Positions 10,133-19,473 of a stretch of 64,000 nucleotides of DNA are shown here, piece after piece. Made by a program: the position numbers and the translations under genes. Each line of letters begins with the position of its first letter. The stretch's first letter is position 1. The notes under the pieces are model-generated. The model saw only the letters and a list, made by a program, of their open reading frames with translations. It did not search any database and was not told the origin of the DNA. The stretch spans positions 434,001-498,000 of the forward strand of contig NW_025408677.1 of assembly GCF_020360975.1 (NCBI RefSeq), in the 5' to 3' direction. The stretch comes from Hirsutella rhossiliensis (Eukaryota; Ascomycota; Sordariomycetes; Hypocreales; Ophiocordycipitaceae).

Positions 10133-10135
10133 GTG

Positions 10136-10147
10136 ATCTTGATAGTA
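10136..10147 (-). promoter_or_regulatory. Self-priming primer-binding site of chromovirus copy 1
   Basis: Minus-strand TACTATCAAGAT lies immediately downstream of the 5' LTR. It is the exact 12-base reverse complement of ATCTTGATAGTA inside the LTR (plus coordinates 10198-10209). No tRNA match is needed if the transcript starts at that LTR site, as in the Tf1/sushi group, where the RNA 5' end folds back as primer. Confidence 0.75.
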
Positions 10148-10337
10148 TGTGAAAGGCCTCTAGTGAGTTGATACAACTAACTAGTCCCTATGCTGTTTAC
10201 TATCAAGATAGAGAAGAAAGAAAGAAAGAAAAAGAATCTACTACATGAGAGCACAATAGCATTTTATAGCTTCGAGCCAATGGAAGGTTCTAGAAGCTAG
10301 GCGGCGCAGCCGCCGTTAAAGCGGCTTGCCCGTTACA
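10148..10337 (-). repeat. 5' LTR of chromovirus copy 1
   Basis: 190 bp, on the minus strand beginning TGTAACGGGC and ending CTTTCACA. A TATA box (TATAAAAT, plus 10261-10268) lies about 55 bases before the proposed transcript start at 10209. The same LTR, also 190 bp, occurs at 14157-14346. Confidence 0.92.
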
Positions 10338-10889
10338 ACGTGAAGGAAACCAAGGGGTTGTGGTCCTTGACCCGGGGCATCAGGGCCTTCCCAATCTGGG
10401 CAAAAGACTCGCTCTTCTTTTCCGACTTGGAGCAGTATTTGGCTGCGTAATCGATCACCTGCTGTAGGCTCGTACAGGCGACACATCCGTATTGGCTAGC
10501 CACGCGACGGTAAGCAGGCGGTTATAGTGATTGATCTGACCATCATTCCGCTCCCCCCTGAAGCTCCAGTGCTTAGAATTAGGAACCTTCTCAAGGGAGG
10601 CCAGTAGGCGCTGCGCGTGAGGAAAACCAAAACGGCACTCGACCTGCTTGGTATGCTTGTTGAGCTGCATGCAGTAGTTGTTGCAGCGGTGGCGTTGCAC
10701 GCGGTTGACTACCATCGACAGGAACTGAATGGAAAGAGGATGCTCCAGTAGATTATTGATCAGAGGATTCCCTTCCCCAGGCGTCTGTACCCGCCGAGGC
10801 TCTGGGTTAACAGCAGATACGTGATATCCCCAGATTCGAGCGAATTGCTCGCGAGACTGACCGTTGTCAGGATCCAAGTCTGGGTGGCC
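10338..10889 (-). pseudogene. Helitron family 1: Rep middle part with two-tyrosine motif
   Basis: Continues the Rep domain after the MITE-like insertion: GHPDLDPDNGQSREQFARIW, GYHVSAVNPEP, NPLINNLLEHPLSIQFL, then a Cys/His region (RHRCNNYCMQLNKHTKQVEC, RFGFPHA) and the block before the second Rep motif (NDGQINHYNRLLTVAWLANT). A one-base shift near 10495 moves the reading into a frame with LQQVIDYAAKYCSKSEKKS, where YAAKY is the Y-x3-Y nicking motif of Helitron Rep. It then reads ALMPRVKDHNPLVSFT up to the chromovirus at 10337. Confidence 0.88.
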
Positions 10890-10896
10890 GTTTAAC
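10890..10896. repeat. Target-site duplication of the MITE-like insertion
   Basis: GTTTAAC here and again at 11109-11115. Collapsing the two copies and removing 10897-11108 restores the Rep frame exactly (WLN-GHPDLDPDNGQ). Confidence 0.85.
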
Positions 10897-11108
10897 GGTC
10901 GGAGTACTTAGACCGCAACAGGCCAAAGGCGACACTGAAACAACACCCCACTTAGATCCACTCAGACCAACCCAGACCGACTCAGACCGACCCAGACCGA
11001 CTAACCGGTCCGGTCTGTCGGTCTGATGACAATGGCCGGTCTGTCGGTCTGCAGTCTGACAGACCGACTCAGTCGGTCTGTCAGACGGTCTGTCTGTTAG
11101 CCACACTG
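10897..11108. mobile_element. 212-bp MITE-like insertion of CAGACCGA repeats
   Basis: Non-coding insert in the Rep gene just after the HUH motif, flanked by 7-bp direct repeats GTTTAAC. The inside is made of many direct and inverted copies of CAGACCGAC/GTCGGTCTG and can fold extensively. One end reads CAGTGTGGCTAACAGAC on the minus strand. A convincing terminal inverted repeat at the other end was not found, so the superfamily is open; an hAT-like passenger is possible but would normally give 8 bp. Confidence 0.7.
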
Positions 11109-13211
11109 GTTTAACCAATATAGGCCATGGTGATGGCTGGATCCCCTGCCCTGCCACTCGTAGCGGCCCCAGAAGTCCGTTAGGTTAAACTTCTGCTTCA
11201 GGACAATAGTCCTAAGGAGCGTATAACGCTTATGGAAGTGGTAAGCGGCGATGTCGGCGTTGTCTCGCAGTAGATCCCGGGATAGGGCCATCTGCACCGC
11301 CTCAGGAGCTGCTTTCCACTCTTGAAATCGAGGCATATGACGGTATAGGGATTCCCAGTGGTAATCAGCAGCGCTTACAGTAACGAAAAGGTCAGGCCTG
11401 CCCAGATTATAAGCATATGCCTCCAATTCCTTCCTCTGCTTATACCAGTACGGCCGAGTGCCCCTAACTGCGGCGGATTGGCGCGTGATCGACTGAATCA
11501 GAGCCTGAGCCTCTGGCTCGTCAGGCATAGCCATCGCTTCCTCTAGGTCAGCACGCCTAAGGGGTTGATGGCGGCCTTCGTGTTGCCTGACGAAGTATTC
11601 GCTTCGCCTTTTGACCTGCGCACGCAACAGCGTGTTGAGGGCGACGAAAGGCCATGTCTTGTGGCGGGCAAAACGTCCGTCTTGCCATCTCATTGCATGT
11701 GCAAGATAGTCCTGGTACGTGATGCTCCGCAAGCGAGGCTCCACAAAGTCCGCCTTACCGTCAGGATAGAGGGTAGGGAACGCGAGCGTTAACAACGGCT
11801 GAGAACGGTTGAATTCGTCGATAGGAGTCCTGCGAATGGAAGGGAGTGGTATTTGGTGTTGAGCCTGCGCACTGGGAGGCATAGGCTCAAGATCGGCCAT
11901 GTGTTCAGGATCGGCGGCGCCATCAAGGAGTCGGGACTGTAGGGCGTTCAATTCTGTATCAGTAACCTGCAAATTCGGGATTGCTGATGCGTCGGCGTCG
12001 CTAGGATCCTCTTCCACAGCCTCCCCAACAGGGCCTTGGGGGACCTCGCCGCCAGGTATTTCAGCCACTTGGCTAGCAACTGAAGCAACTATACTGCCGT
12101 CCAGGGGAAGTCGTTGTAGGCGATCCTGCCTCACGACGATGTCGCGATAGCCCGGGTGGTGGCGCCGTAGGTAATGCAGCCAGGTAAGCAGGCATGAGCG
12201 GCGTACCCGGAAATCGCGAGCAAACTGCTGCTGGAAGCGAGGTCCTTCCTCCATATTAGGAGGCCGCAGGAGCACGATATCTAGCTCTTCAGGAAGGACT
12301 GGGAGCTCTTCAAACAGCCTGCCAACGTTGCGAAGAAAGTGGACAACATGTCCGCGGTACTTATATTGAGCGCCACGTACCTGTAGGACCTTCACGTGTA
12401 CATGCACCCTAGCAATCAGCATCTCCTCAACCATAGTTAGATCAGGTAGGTTGCCGGGGACTTCCCCGAAGTCAAGGCTATTCGCGGCGCTGAAGAAGTA
12501 GGGCTCGTTGGGTCCTCTTTTCCCGTCTCGACTAATGCAGCGGCTGCAAATTTTCAAGCCATTCAACTTCATATCGAACCAACGTTCCTTGCAGCGGATG
12601 CAACTATGCATTTTGTCTTCAGTCAGGGCAGTGTGGAACTCCCGCACAAGGACCTGATCTTCTTCACTAAGGGCAGGCAGGCTAAGATCCCCTGTAAAAG
12701 GTGGATCAATTATCTGGTCAAACTGTCGCTCTGGGGCCTGTGCAACTTGACGTGCATAGCGGCCGCGACGATGACCCTGTGGCAGTAATGAAGGAGTGGT
12801 AGGAAGCGATTGCTCCGGTATAGGCGTGCCTAACACAACAGGAGCCGTAGGAAGAGAGTCTCGAGGAATCGGCGTGCCCAGAACAACTGTTGGAAGGTCA
12901 AGGGTAGGAGTGGCAAGGGGTTGTAAGTCGTTCACAGACGAGGCTGCTGGCGCAGTCCGCCTTGGAGGCGTCAGGTTAGCTACCAAACCAGTCCTCTTTG
13001 TGGCTCTATGTGGCGATAGCCTCAAGGCCATATTCCGCATTGTGGCAACGGCAGCTCGGGATTCGGCAGCTCGTTCCCTTCGGCGTGCCCTGCAGCCAGC
13101 ACAGTCTCCTGTAAACTTCATAGGGTCCTTCAAGCTTCGAAATTCGACTTCAGGCAGGCTTTGCTTGCAGGTGCGGCAGTGTCGAACTGCCTGAGGTATA
13201 TCGTCCTCCAT
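11103..13211 (-). pseudogene. Helitron family 1: N-terminal zinc region, DUF6570-like domain and HUH Rep part
   Basis: First about 700 residues of the Rep-helicase. Start at 13211: an ATG followed by a Cys4 pair (HCRTCKQSLPEVEF, then CAGCRARRRER). Further on there is a second Cys4 (HSCIRCKERWFD, CSRCISRDGKRG). Next is the DUF6570-like block found in fungal Helitron proteins (LTMVEEMLIARVHVHVKVLQ, YKYRGHVVHFLRNVGRLFEE, LPVLPEELDIVLLRPP). It is followed by the segment with LTLAFPTLYPDGKADF and the Rep N-part DFWGRYEWQGRGSSHHHGLY, where HHH is the metal-binding HUH motif. The frame is intact up to the MITE-like insertion at 11108, after which it hits a stop (WLNQCG, stop). An undisturbed parent gene would continue in frame. 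Confidence 0.9.
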
Positions 13212-13427
13212 CTGGCCGCATATATGTCCACCTCTTACCCAGCTATGCTGCTAGATATCGCTCGGTCGGGGAGGTTTTGCGACGGCTTACGTCTAATACC
13301 GTGACAGGTTTCGATGCGGAGGCTGTCTTTGATGTAGTTGCGGAGGTAATGTGAATATCTAGTTACCGTTAGCAACCTAATGGGTTTGATCAAACTTCTG
13401 ACTGTATAGAACGCCCTTCGGGCTGAA
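13212..13427 (-). other. Helitron family 1 leader and junction
   Basis: Non-coding 5' flank of the Rep-helicase gene, ending against the chromovirus copy 2 fragment at about 13428. It contains CCCTTCGGGCTG at 13414-13425, complementary to 1097-1108. A minus-strand TCTATACAGTCAG near 13409 resembles a Helitron 5' end but is not preceded by A. Confidence 0.35.
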
Positions 13428-14161
13428 TTAACGAGCGGGAAGCAATCTCCACCGGACTGAGTCCGTTCTTCTTCATGCATGGCTACCACAATGAGCCAAT
13501 CCAGTTAGTTGAGCATCGAAGAACGGAAGACACGACACAGGGAGAAGCTGCAGCGGAGGATTTCATTCAGAGACTACAGGATGCCACGGAGTTTGCGCAA
13601 GCAGCGATAGCAATGGCCCAGGAAATACAGCAAGCGCAAGCCAACAAGCACAGGACAGCCGCACCGAGATACAAGCCTGGGGATTGGGTATACCTCAACT
13701 TGAGAAATGTCAAAACATCGCGACCCTGCAAGAAGCTCGATTGGTTACATGCCAAATATCAAGTGCTCGCGGAAGTCAGCCCACATGCCTACAGGTTGGA
13801 TGTGCCTGGACGCATCCATCCAGTCTTTCACGTCGATCTACTCCGGCCAGTCCCTAGAGACCCATTGCCTTCGCAGAAAATCAATCAAGAGAGTGCCCCG
13901 CCGGTGCTGGTGGACGGCCAAGAGATGTACCAGGTCGAAAGAATTCTGGATGAAAGAATGGAAGGTACGCATAAGAAGGTGCTCGTAAAATGGCATGATT
14001 ACTCGCAGCCTACGTGGGAGCCCCTTGCCACTATTCGACACACTGATGCATGGAAGCAATGGAAGAAACATCAAAAGAGTGTCACCTTCTCAAGTCATCT
14101 TCACACAGATTGCCACGATCCCACGGAAGAGGAAACGTTGGAAGGGAGGGAGGTAATGTAA
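13428..14161 (+). CDS. Chromovirus copy 2: pol C-terminal fragment with chromodomain
   Basis: Truncated pol end, plus strand, homologous to 5059-5765 in opposite orientation. It begins ATTAACGAGCGGG, in frame with ISTGLSPFFFMHGYHNEPIQ, and stays open to the natural stop: PGDWVYLNLRNVKTSRP, SPHAYRLDVPGRIHPVFHVD, VERILDERMEGTHKKVLVKW, HDYSQPTWEPL. The TAA stop at 14159-14161 overlaps the first bases of the LTR (14157). The polypurine tract GGAAGGGAGGGAGG lies just before. The 5' 4 kb of the element is missing. This copy shows that the frameshifts in copy 1 are degeneration. Not translated by itself as far as can be seen. Confidence 0.85.
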
Positions 14162-14346
14162 CGGGCAAGCCGCTTTAACGGCGGCTGCGCCGCCTAGCTT
14201 CTAGAACCTTCCATTGGCTCGAAGCTATAAAATGCCGTTATGCTCTTATGTAGTAGATCCTCTTTCTTTCTTCCTTTCTTCTGTATCTTGATAGTAAACA
14301 GCATAGGGACTAGTCAGTTGAATCAACTCACTAGAGGCCTTTCACA
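14157..14346 (+). repeat. 3' LTR of chromovirus copy 2
   Basis: 190 bp from TGTAACGGGC to CTTTCACA, with TATAAAAT and the ATCTTGATAGTA self-priming donor. It differs from 10148-10337 at a small number of bases. Confidence 0.92.
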
Positions 14347-14780
14347 AGTCGGAAATAGACTGTTGAGGTATGTCGTACTTTTGAGCGGCGCGATACTGCG
14401 AAAAGACGTTGTTTGTGATTTAAGATATGACAATTGCATTCTCCTCCTCAGAATAGACACGTCGAGGCCGTTTTAAGGTCATTTTGGACATGTGGTGGAG
14501 GAATAATGAGAATAATCATCGTCGGGAGGGAAAGAAAGATTACGCGGCTGAATGGCAATTTCGCGCGCAATGTTGACACAGACCACAGCGCCCTGTACAA
14601 ACATCCAATCTCCTAAAAGTATAATTCGGTCAATTCTCTATCTGTTCCAAGTAACTGCTTGCGAATATCTTTACAGTTGGCTGCAATCGGTGTAAGTGAA
14701 ATGGTAGACTTTTGGTGGAGTTTTTTTCAATTGCGCTACCGAAAGGGGGGTGGGGTATGGTATACGATATCGGATATCGC
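14347..14780. other. Intergenic, nothing recognised
   Basis: No gene, RNA or repeat was recognised after the LTR. Base composition is less GC-rich than in the Helitron copies further right. Confidence 0.4.
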
Positions 14781-15014
14781 CAACTGGCGTATCGCGTATC
14801 AGAAACAACCCTGACTAGGTGGTATCGTCAGATCAAGAATGTGGCCCAGCTGCATTACGTCTGGCAATACATCGACCCCAACTCAAACATCATCCCCAGA
14901 AAGCCTCAAAGGCCAGTCTTCAACGAAGGAGCGGCCCTGACGGAGCATAAGGGGGGGGGTAAGCATGGTACTGCATTTTCGAGCAGCATCCTCTCCACCC
15001 CCACAGTGGGGTAG
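14781..15014 (+). pseudogene. Possible Ty1/Copia gag remnant
   Basis: The translation TTLTRWYRQIKNVAQLHYVW followed by YIDPNSN and PRKPQRPVFNE resembles the start of fungal copia polyproteins (a W-Y pair, then a W-x-YIDP-like block and a Pro-rich step). Only about 50 residues match by eye, upstream and downstream are not coding, and no LTR or pol was seen, so this is a weak call. Confidence 0.35.
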
Positions 15015-15950
15015 AATAACGAACCGTACCCCGTACCCCGCACGTGCTGCATGCTTGATTGAGTCGGGTGCCTGAATTCGGCCGCAGCTGACAGGACGAT
15101 TAATGCACCTTAAAGCAGGAATGCGGGGGTTTCCCAAGATGTTTTATGTCGGACCCACTTATGTCACGATCATTCACAGCTTGATCTCCACTTTTCTGGG
15201 CTATGACCTACCTTGCAAAGGTTAATTAATTGTTTCGTATTCGACAGAATGCAATGCGGCCTACGGATAGAGAGAAAGGGGTTGAATGTGTGCTTATTTC
15301 TTTTTCTTCCGTTTTTCATCCCGTCTGCAGCCCTGCCTAGCTACCTGTCACAGTTATGTGGATGCGCACATTAGGAGTCTTGTGGTGTATATTGAAAGCT
15401 CTGCCCCGTCCATCTAAAGAGGGGTGCAGCCGGGACCTTAAGTAGGTACCGGCGCAGGCTAGGAAAACTCTTTTGTTTACAAAACGCGTAGGGGTCTGTT
15501 ACGCGTCACGGTAAAGTGACTTGTGCAGTGTCGTGACCGTTCCTAGCGTACGTAGACTCCGCACTCCTAGGTGTGGAAGCCACATTCCTGCATCAACGCC
15601 GCAGGCTAATATTCCTACCCCTGACGCACACGTACCTCGTGACACTACCCTTTACTCCGCACCGACCTTGATGCCTGATTGGGACCTGGCTTCGCAACAA
15701 GAGGAGCATGAATGAGGCGCGGACAGCCCGACTCCGACTCGGGCCCCCTCTAGTTGGCACCAAAACCCTGTGACGCGGCCCCCCAAAGCGATTATGCTTA
15801 AATAACGGCGGTATCGCCAGCCCGTCAAACTTCTCTCTTTAGTTTCCAATTTTTTGTTCTTTCAACGAGACAACAAAACCTCTCCATCTAAAGTAAACAA
15901 CTCTTCTGAGTGTGAACATAAACCAATACAACAAACAAGCAACAGTCACA
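15015..15950. promoter_or_regulatory. Non-coding region upstream of the secreted protein gene
   Basis: No coding evidence. It contains a repeat-like piece at 15746-15774, an AT-rich CTTAAATAAC near 15796 that could serve as a TATA-like element, and a pyrimidine-rich stretch (CTTCTCTCTTTAG) before the start codon, common in ascomycete promoters. The ATG context at 15951 is CACAATG. Confidence 0.35.
15746..15774 (+). repeat. 29-bp direct repeat, left of the secreted protein gene
   Basis: Starts CCCTCTAGTTGGCACC. The partner at 16907-16935 starts CCCTTTAGTTGGCACA; 24 of 29 bases agree, same orientation. Together they bracket the gene at 15951-16796. Confidence 0.6.
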
Positions 15951-16796
15951 ATGTTGTTCACTATCTCCTTTGTTGTACTCTTGTTTACAATATACGTACG
16001 CGGCGCTACCTCTGTAGCCTGGGGTGATATTGAGGATATTAAGAACGAGTTGAAAGAAGGCTTTAAGATCGACGAAACGAACCGTCCCTATGGCATCAAG
16101 CATCAGGACAAGGTCGGAGCGTTTCGGTCCTGTGGGACCTTTCCAAGCTGGAACCCGTCGACCTGGAATTTTAACGCAAACATGCTTTACCGCGATACCC
16201 TGCTGCACGCCAACGACGTCGATATCAAATATACAACGCATAATAATTTAAAGGAGCCTATAATCAACAAACAATGTCATACAATACCATACAAATCACA
16301 AAAATCGAAGGCTACTCTAGTTTCCGTAACGGAAGGCTGGAAAATCGGGGGAACTGTCGAAGGAGAAGTAGGGGGCCATGAGGGAGCCCCTAAGGCGAAA
16401 TTGACTGTCTCTGGCGAATATTCTAAGACCTTGACCACGTCGGAGACAGTTACCGAATTAGAAGAGGCCACTGGCAGCTGTGACCCTGGGCAAGAGTGTT
16501 TTATGGTGGCGCTAATATTTCACGCCGAAGTTAGGGGCACTTGCAAGAGGGAGCCGGTATTGGAATGCGCTGACAATCTGTACTCTTGCGAAAGGAAGGA
16601 GATCTGGGACAACGATCCTGATACGGCAAGATACTGGCTTGATTATTGCCCCAAAGGCGATATTGAAGTTGGATGCAACGTCACGTTTCGGATCTTCGAA
16701 AACGACACGCCAATGGTCCGGAACATACCTTACTTCAAAGATAGAACCGAAACCGGTACTAGACCGCGATGTTTAAAAAATTCACCAAGAAGATAG
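15951..16796 (+). CDS. Secreted cysteine-rich protein, possibly of the beta-pore-forming (aerolysin/ETX-MTX2-like) type
   Basis: 281 residues, no intron needed. ATG at 15951 is chosen because it has a good context (CACAATG) and starts a clear signal peptide (MLFTISFVVLLFTIYVRGA); an in-frame GTG at 15912 adds an implausible leader. Ten cysteines follow, among them GSCDPGQEC, RGTCKREPVLEC and YSCERKE, which fits a disulfide-bonded extracellular protein, and one N-glycosylation site CNVTF. The middle has an amphipathic Ser/Thr-rich beta stretch (LTVSGEYSKTLTTSETV) after VTEGWKIGGTVEGEVGG, a pattern like the insertion loop and flanking strands of aerolysin-fold toxins. This fold is a guess from pattern only. 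It is the only non-transposon gene seen and is uninterrupted. It could be an effector or toxin, or an unrelated secreted protein. Confidence 0.7.
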   Translation: MLFTISFVVLLFTIYVRGATSVAWGDIEDIKNELKEGFKIDETNRPYGIKHQDKVGAFRSCGTFPSWNPSTWNFNANMLYRDTLLHANDVDIKYTTHNNLKEPIINKQCHTIPYKSQKSKATLVSVTEGWKIGGTVEGEVGGHEGAPKAKLTVSGEYSKTLTTSETVTELEEATGSCDPGQECFMVALIFHAEVRGTCKREPVLECADNLYSCERKEIWDNDPDTARYWLDYCPKGDIEVGCNVTFRIFENDTPMVRNIPYFKDRTETGTRPRCLKNSPRR

Positions 16797-17161
16797 CCGC
16801 CTTGCCGACGAACGAAGAGTACTTGTGGGAATTGTTCAGCCGTAGGCTGGATTTACCCGTTGGTCTAAGCGTGGTGGGGCCACGGCAGCCCACTAAAGGT
16901 CTTACGCCCTTTAGTTGGCACAAAAAATCCGTGACATCACAAAAATTCCGTGACAGTCGCCTCCCTAAATTTTGGGCATGAAAATGAGTGCATCTCAACG
17001 AACTACATCACACTACCGTACACAATAAGTTATCATTCGGAATACACATTAGATTCGACTTCTGGGGCTCTTCTTTAGTCTCTGACGTGAAGAAGAAGTT
17101 AAATATAGCTTTACAGGCGACCATTCGAGCTCGCCGGCAGACTGGTTTCGAGACAGTCGGG
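16797..17161. other. Intergenic with repeat motifs
   Basis: Between the secreted protein gene and the pogo transposase end. It holds the direct repeat partner at 16907-16935 and, overlapping it, two copies of a CACAAAAAnTCCGTGACA motif (16919-16956) that may be the worn end of a DNA transposon. Confidence 0.4.
16907..16935 (+). repeat. 29-bp direct repeat, right of the secreted protein gene
   Basis: Partner of 15746-15774 (24/29 identical by eye). It overlaps the CACAAAAAATCCGTGACAT / CACAAAAATTCCGTGACAG tandem pair. Confidence 0.6.
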
Positions 17162-19430
17162 TTATCTCAACTGCCCAAGAATGGCTACGTATACGGTAAT
17201 CCCGTATGTTTCTTGCTCTATTCGGCATTTTCGCACCTCACGAAAGTCTCGTAGCATCTCTTGTATGTTATCGTAGGGCCGAGTGTGATGTTGTGGGCAT
17301 GGAGTATCTGCGAGAGATTCAGCCATGACAACTGGAGGCGATGAAGGCATCCACGATTCCCCCAATGCTATGTCTTCCTCTATAGATCGCTGGAGCATTT
17401 CGTCATCATTGTACTCTTCTTCGTCGTCTTCGTCGTCGCTGTTGAAGGGGCCGAGACCGTGAAAGTGAACTGTATCCTCACTACCAGGTAAAGACGACAT
17501 ATCCTCTAGGGGATGCGGCCGCCTAACTGCGCGGGCGAGGATATCGCTTGCAGTGTTATTCGCCTTTGTAGTGTCTACAAAGAATGGGTCTGCTTTAGGT
17601 TCTTTCAGGGCCTTTGTGAATGTCTCGTGGGACTCTTGGAGTGTGTAGAACTCAATATCACGCCCCGTATGTTGTAGCCAAGGCTTGAAATTCATCGTCT
17701 TGAGTTTCCCGTTGACTTCCTGCTTCTTGCTAGCGCTGTAATCCGCCCTTATACCCGCCATCTCGTCGCGAATTCGTTTGAGATGCATCCGTAGCTCTCG
17801 CCGGGTTTGCCGCTTGGTATGCTGCTCGAGACTGCATTCGTATTCGCGCTGGATGTCCTCGATGTTGCAGCTCGTGATGAATTGACCGGACGGCTTAACG
17901 ATCTTGCCTCGCTTCTTCCTGCTTGCCCACGCTTCTATACGGCTATTTCGGTCCTTTATAAAGGATTGGACTTGAGATTGCAGGATGAGGGCTTCTGTCA
18001 CCACCTTAGCAGTCTGACGCAAACCCTCACGAGTTGGTGAACTCAGTACGTCATGGTACCGCTGCCTAATCCTGTTCGTAGTATCCGCAGCGATCTGGAA
18101 ACGGGCTTCATTAGGCAAAAGTGAGTTATAAGCCGGGTTCACAAGTCTCTGCTGCCGAAGCTGCTCGTTGAGAAGCCTTGCAACAACGGGTTTTGGTGTC
18201 ACGGGGTAAAGACCTGTTTTTTCGAAGCCCGCAATGATGTTATGGCGCGTGAACCCAGCCTCGTAGACTTTTTGAAAAGCGTTGAGGAAGTCAACCCGCG
18301 AGAAAGCAAGGTGGCCCTCTGCGAGCGTTTTTCGTAGAGCTTTCTGGTGTGCCGCTTTCAGTGGTTGGAAAACACCAACATCTAGCGGCTGCATGATGTG
18401 TGTGGAATGAGGGGGGAGAATGGCGATGATGATATCAAATTTGATGCAGTATTCAGCGAATTCGAGAGTCGTGCCCTGTGAAGCCATCTACAACGAGCAA
18501 CCGGAAAATCCTATCTTTCTCGTCCCGTTGGGTCGGAGGTGCCTCAACCGTCGTCATCCCAAGGTTTGGAACACGAAGATGCTCATCACAGCCAAACCAT
18601 TGTTCTAGTGACTTCCCAGAGCGTTGTGCTTGCGCTGAGGATTCCCAGGACCAGCGATTGAAGTGCCTCGCCCATTCGAGATGTATCTGAGCGTTGCTGA
18701 AGCCGGTTGGTGATTGAGCAAAGCGGACGCCACTATCAATAGCGATACCGGCCCAATTCGTGGTAGGAAATGCGCGAAGATGATCCAGGAGGAAGAGAGT
18801 CCCTGCAGCATTGATCGTGCCAATAACTGTACAGGATTCTCGATTCGCCGGATCGAGAACTTCCCGACTCTTCACGCGTGTGGTGCGGGTCACGAGAACG
18901 TGTACGCGTTCTCGCAAGCAGCCGATCCGAATGCCGGCTTCATCTTCATTCCAAATCTCCGATGCCCCAATGCGAAACTTCTTGATAGTCTCGTCGAGGT
19001 TAGAGAAGAAGTCATTCACTTCCTCAACACTCTGCGCTTCAAAAGACTTCCGTGCTCTCTCGACGGCCTTCAAGACTTCAAGTAAGTCTTCTTGACCTCA
19101 GGGTGACTTTGGCGCCAGCCTGCGAGCCAGTTCTGAGACATAGGTCTTGATGATGGATCTCGTCGCTGCCTGATTGTATTTGCGGCAGCCTCAAGCTGCT
19201 CCTTTCCCGCTGGAATACCAGTACGCTCCATCCACTGTATGTACGCCACAAGGGCGTTATCTTCATCCTCAGTCAACGCAGTTGGGCGCCCCTGACCTCG
19301 GGCAAATGGGCTTTCCAAAGAACGGATGGCCCTCTCGACAGCGCCTCTATTGACTTTGTACCTAGAAGCCGCTTTGCGGATAGAAAGGGGGGTTCGTTGT
19401 GGTGTTGTGGCACGACGTAGGGCCGCTCTA
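17162..19430 (-). pseudogene. pogo/Fot-like transposase (DDE_1), two frameshifts
   Basis: Cut-and-paste transposase of the Tc1/mariner-pogo class. The N-terminal helix-turn-helix of the psq type lies at about 19320-19390 (SIRKAASRYKVNRGAVERAI). A CENP-B/Tc5-type DNA-binding region follows at 19080-19318 (GRPTALTEDEDNALVAYIQW, then NWLAGWRQSHPEVK). After a one-base shift near 19075 comes the catalytic core: IWNEDEAGIRIG (first D), FRLLVVDGFTGH (second D), and, after another shift near 18470, LPPHSTHIMQPLDVGVFQPL (third D, so DDD). The C-terminus is basic with a coiled coil, then acidic (SDDEDDEEEYNDDEM). It closes at 17162. The N-terminus has no clear ATG, and the right end is cut by the array of Helitron ends beginning at 19474. 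Confidence 0.88.
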
Positions 19431-19473
19431 GGCGGCCGGCGAGAGGCGATGACGGCTCGCGCGGCGGCTAGGG

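Larger units (their letters stand above)
5007..10337 (-). mobile_element. Ty3/Gypsy chromovirus copy 1
   Basis: Complete in outline: 5' LTR (10148-10337), primer-binding site, leader with a tandem repeat, gag, pol (protease, reverse transcriptase, RNase H, integrase, chromodomain) and a truncated 3' LTR (5007-5063). Target-site duplication ACGTG is present at 5002-5006 and 10338-10342. It landed inside the Helitron Rep-helicase gene. Gag is open, but pol has about five frameshifts and the 3' LTR has lost U3, so the copy is defective. Confidence 0.92.
1097..13425 (-). mobile_element. Helitron family 1, nested host element
   Basis: A rolling-circle transposon whose single Rep-helicase gene runs from 13211 down to 1373 on the minus strand. 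Three later insertions split it: a MITE-like element at 10897-11108, a chromovirus at 5007-10337 and a LINE ORF1 fragment at about 3575-4869. Taking out each insertion lets the reading continue through known Helitron blocks: WLN then GHPDLDPDNGQ across the MITE, and NPLVSFT then SKLLNLL across the chromovirus. The limits given are the outer edges of a 12-bp inverted repeat (CAGCCCGAAGGG at 1097, its complement ending at 13425). This choice is tentative, since Helitrons of the classic type lack terminal inverted repeats. Confidence 0.7.

Noticed and set aside
10867..11157. A small protein with TDRP repeats
   Set aside because: It is only the translation of the MITE-like CAGACCGA repeat block inserted in the Helitron.
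14781..15014. Full Ty1/Copia element
   Set aside because: Only a gag-like stretch of about 50 residues is present, with no integrase, reverse transcriptase or LTR nearby.
15521..15715. Small gene upstream of the secreted protein gene
   Set aside because: 64 codons with no domain, poor start context and promoter-like surroundings.
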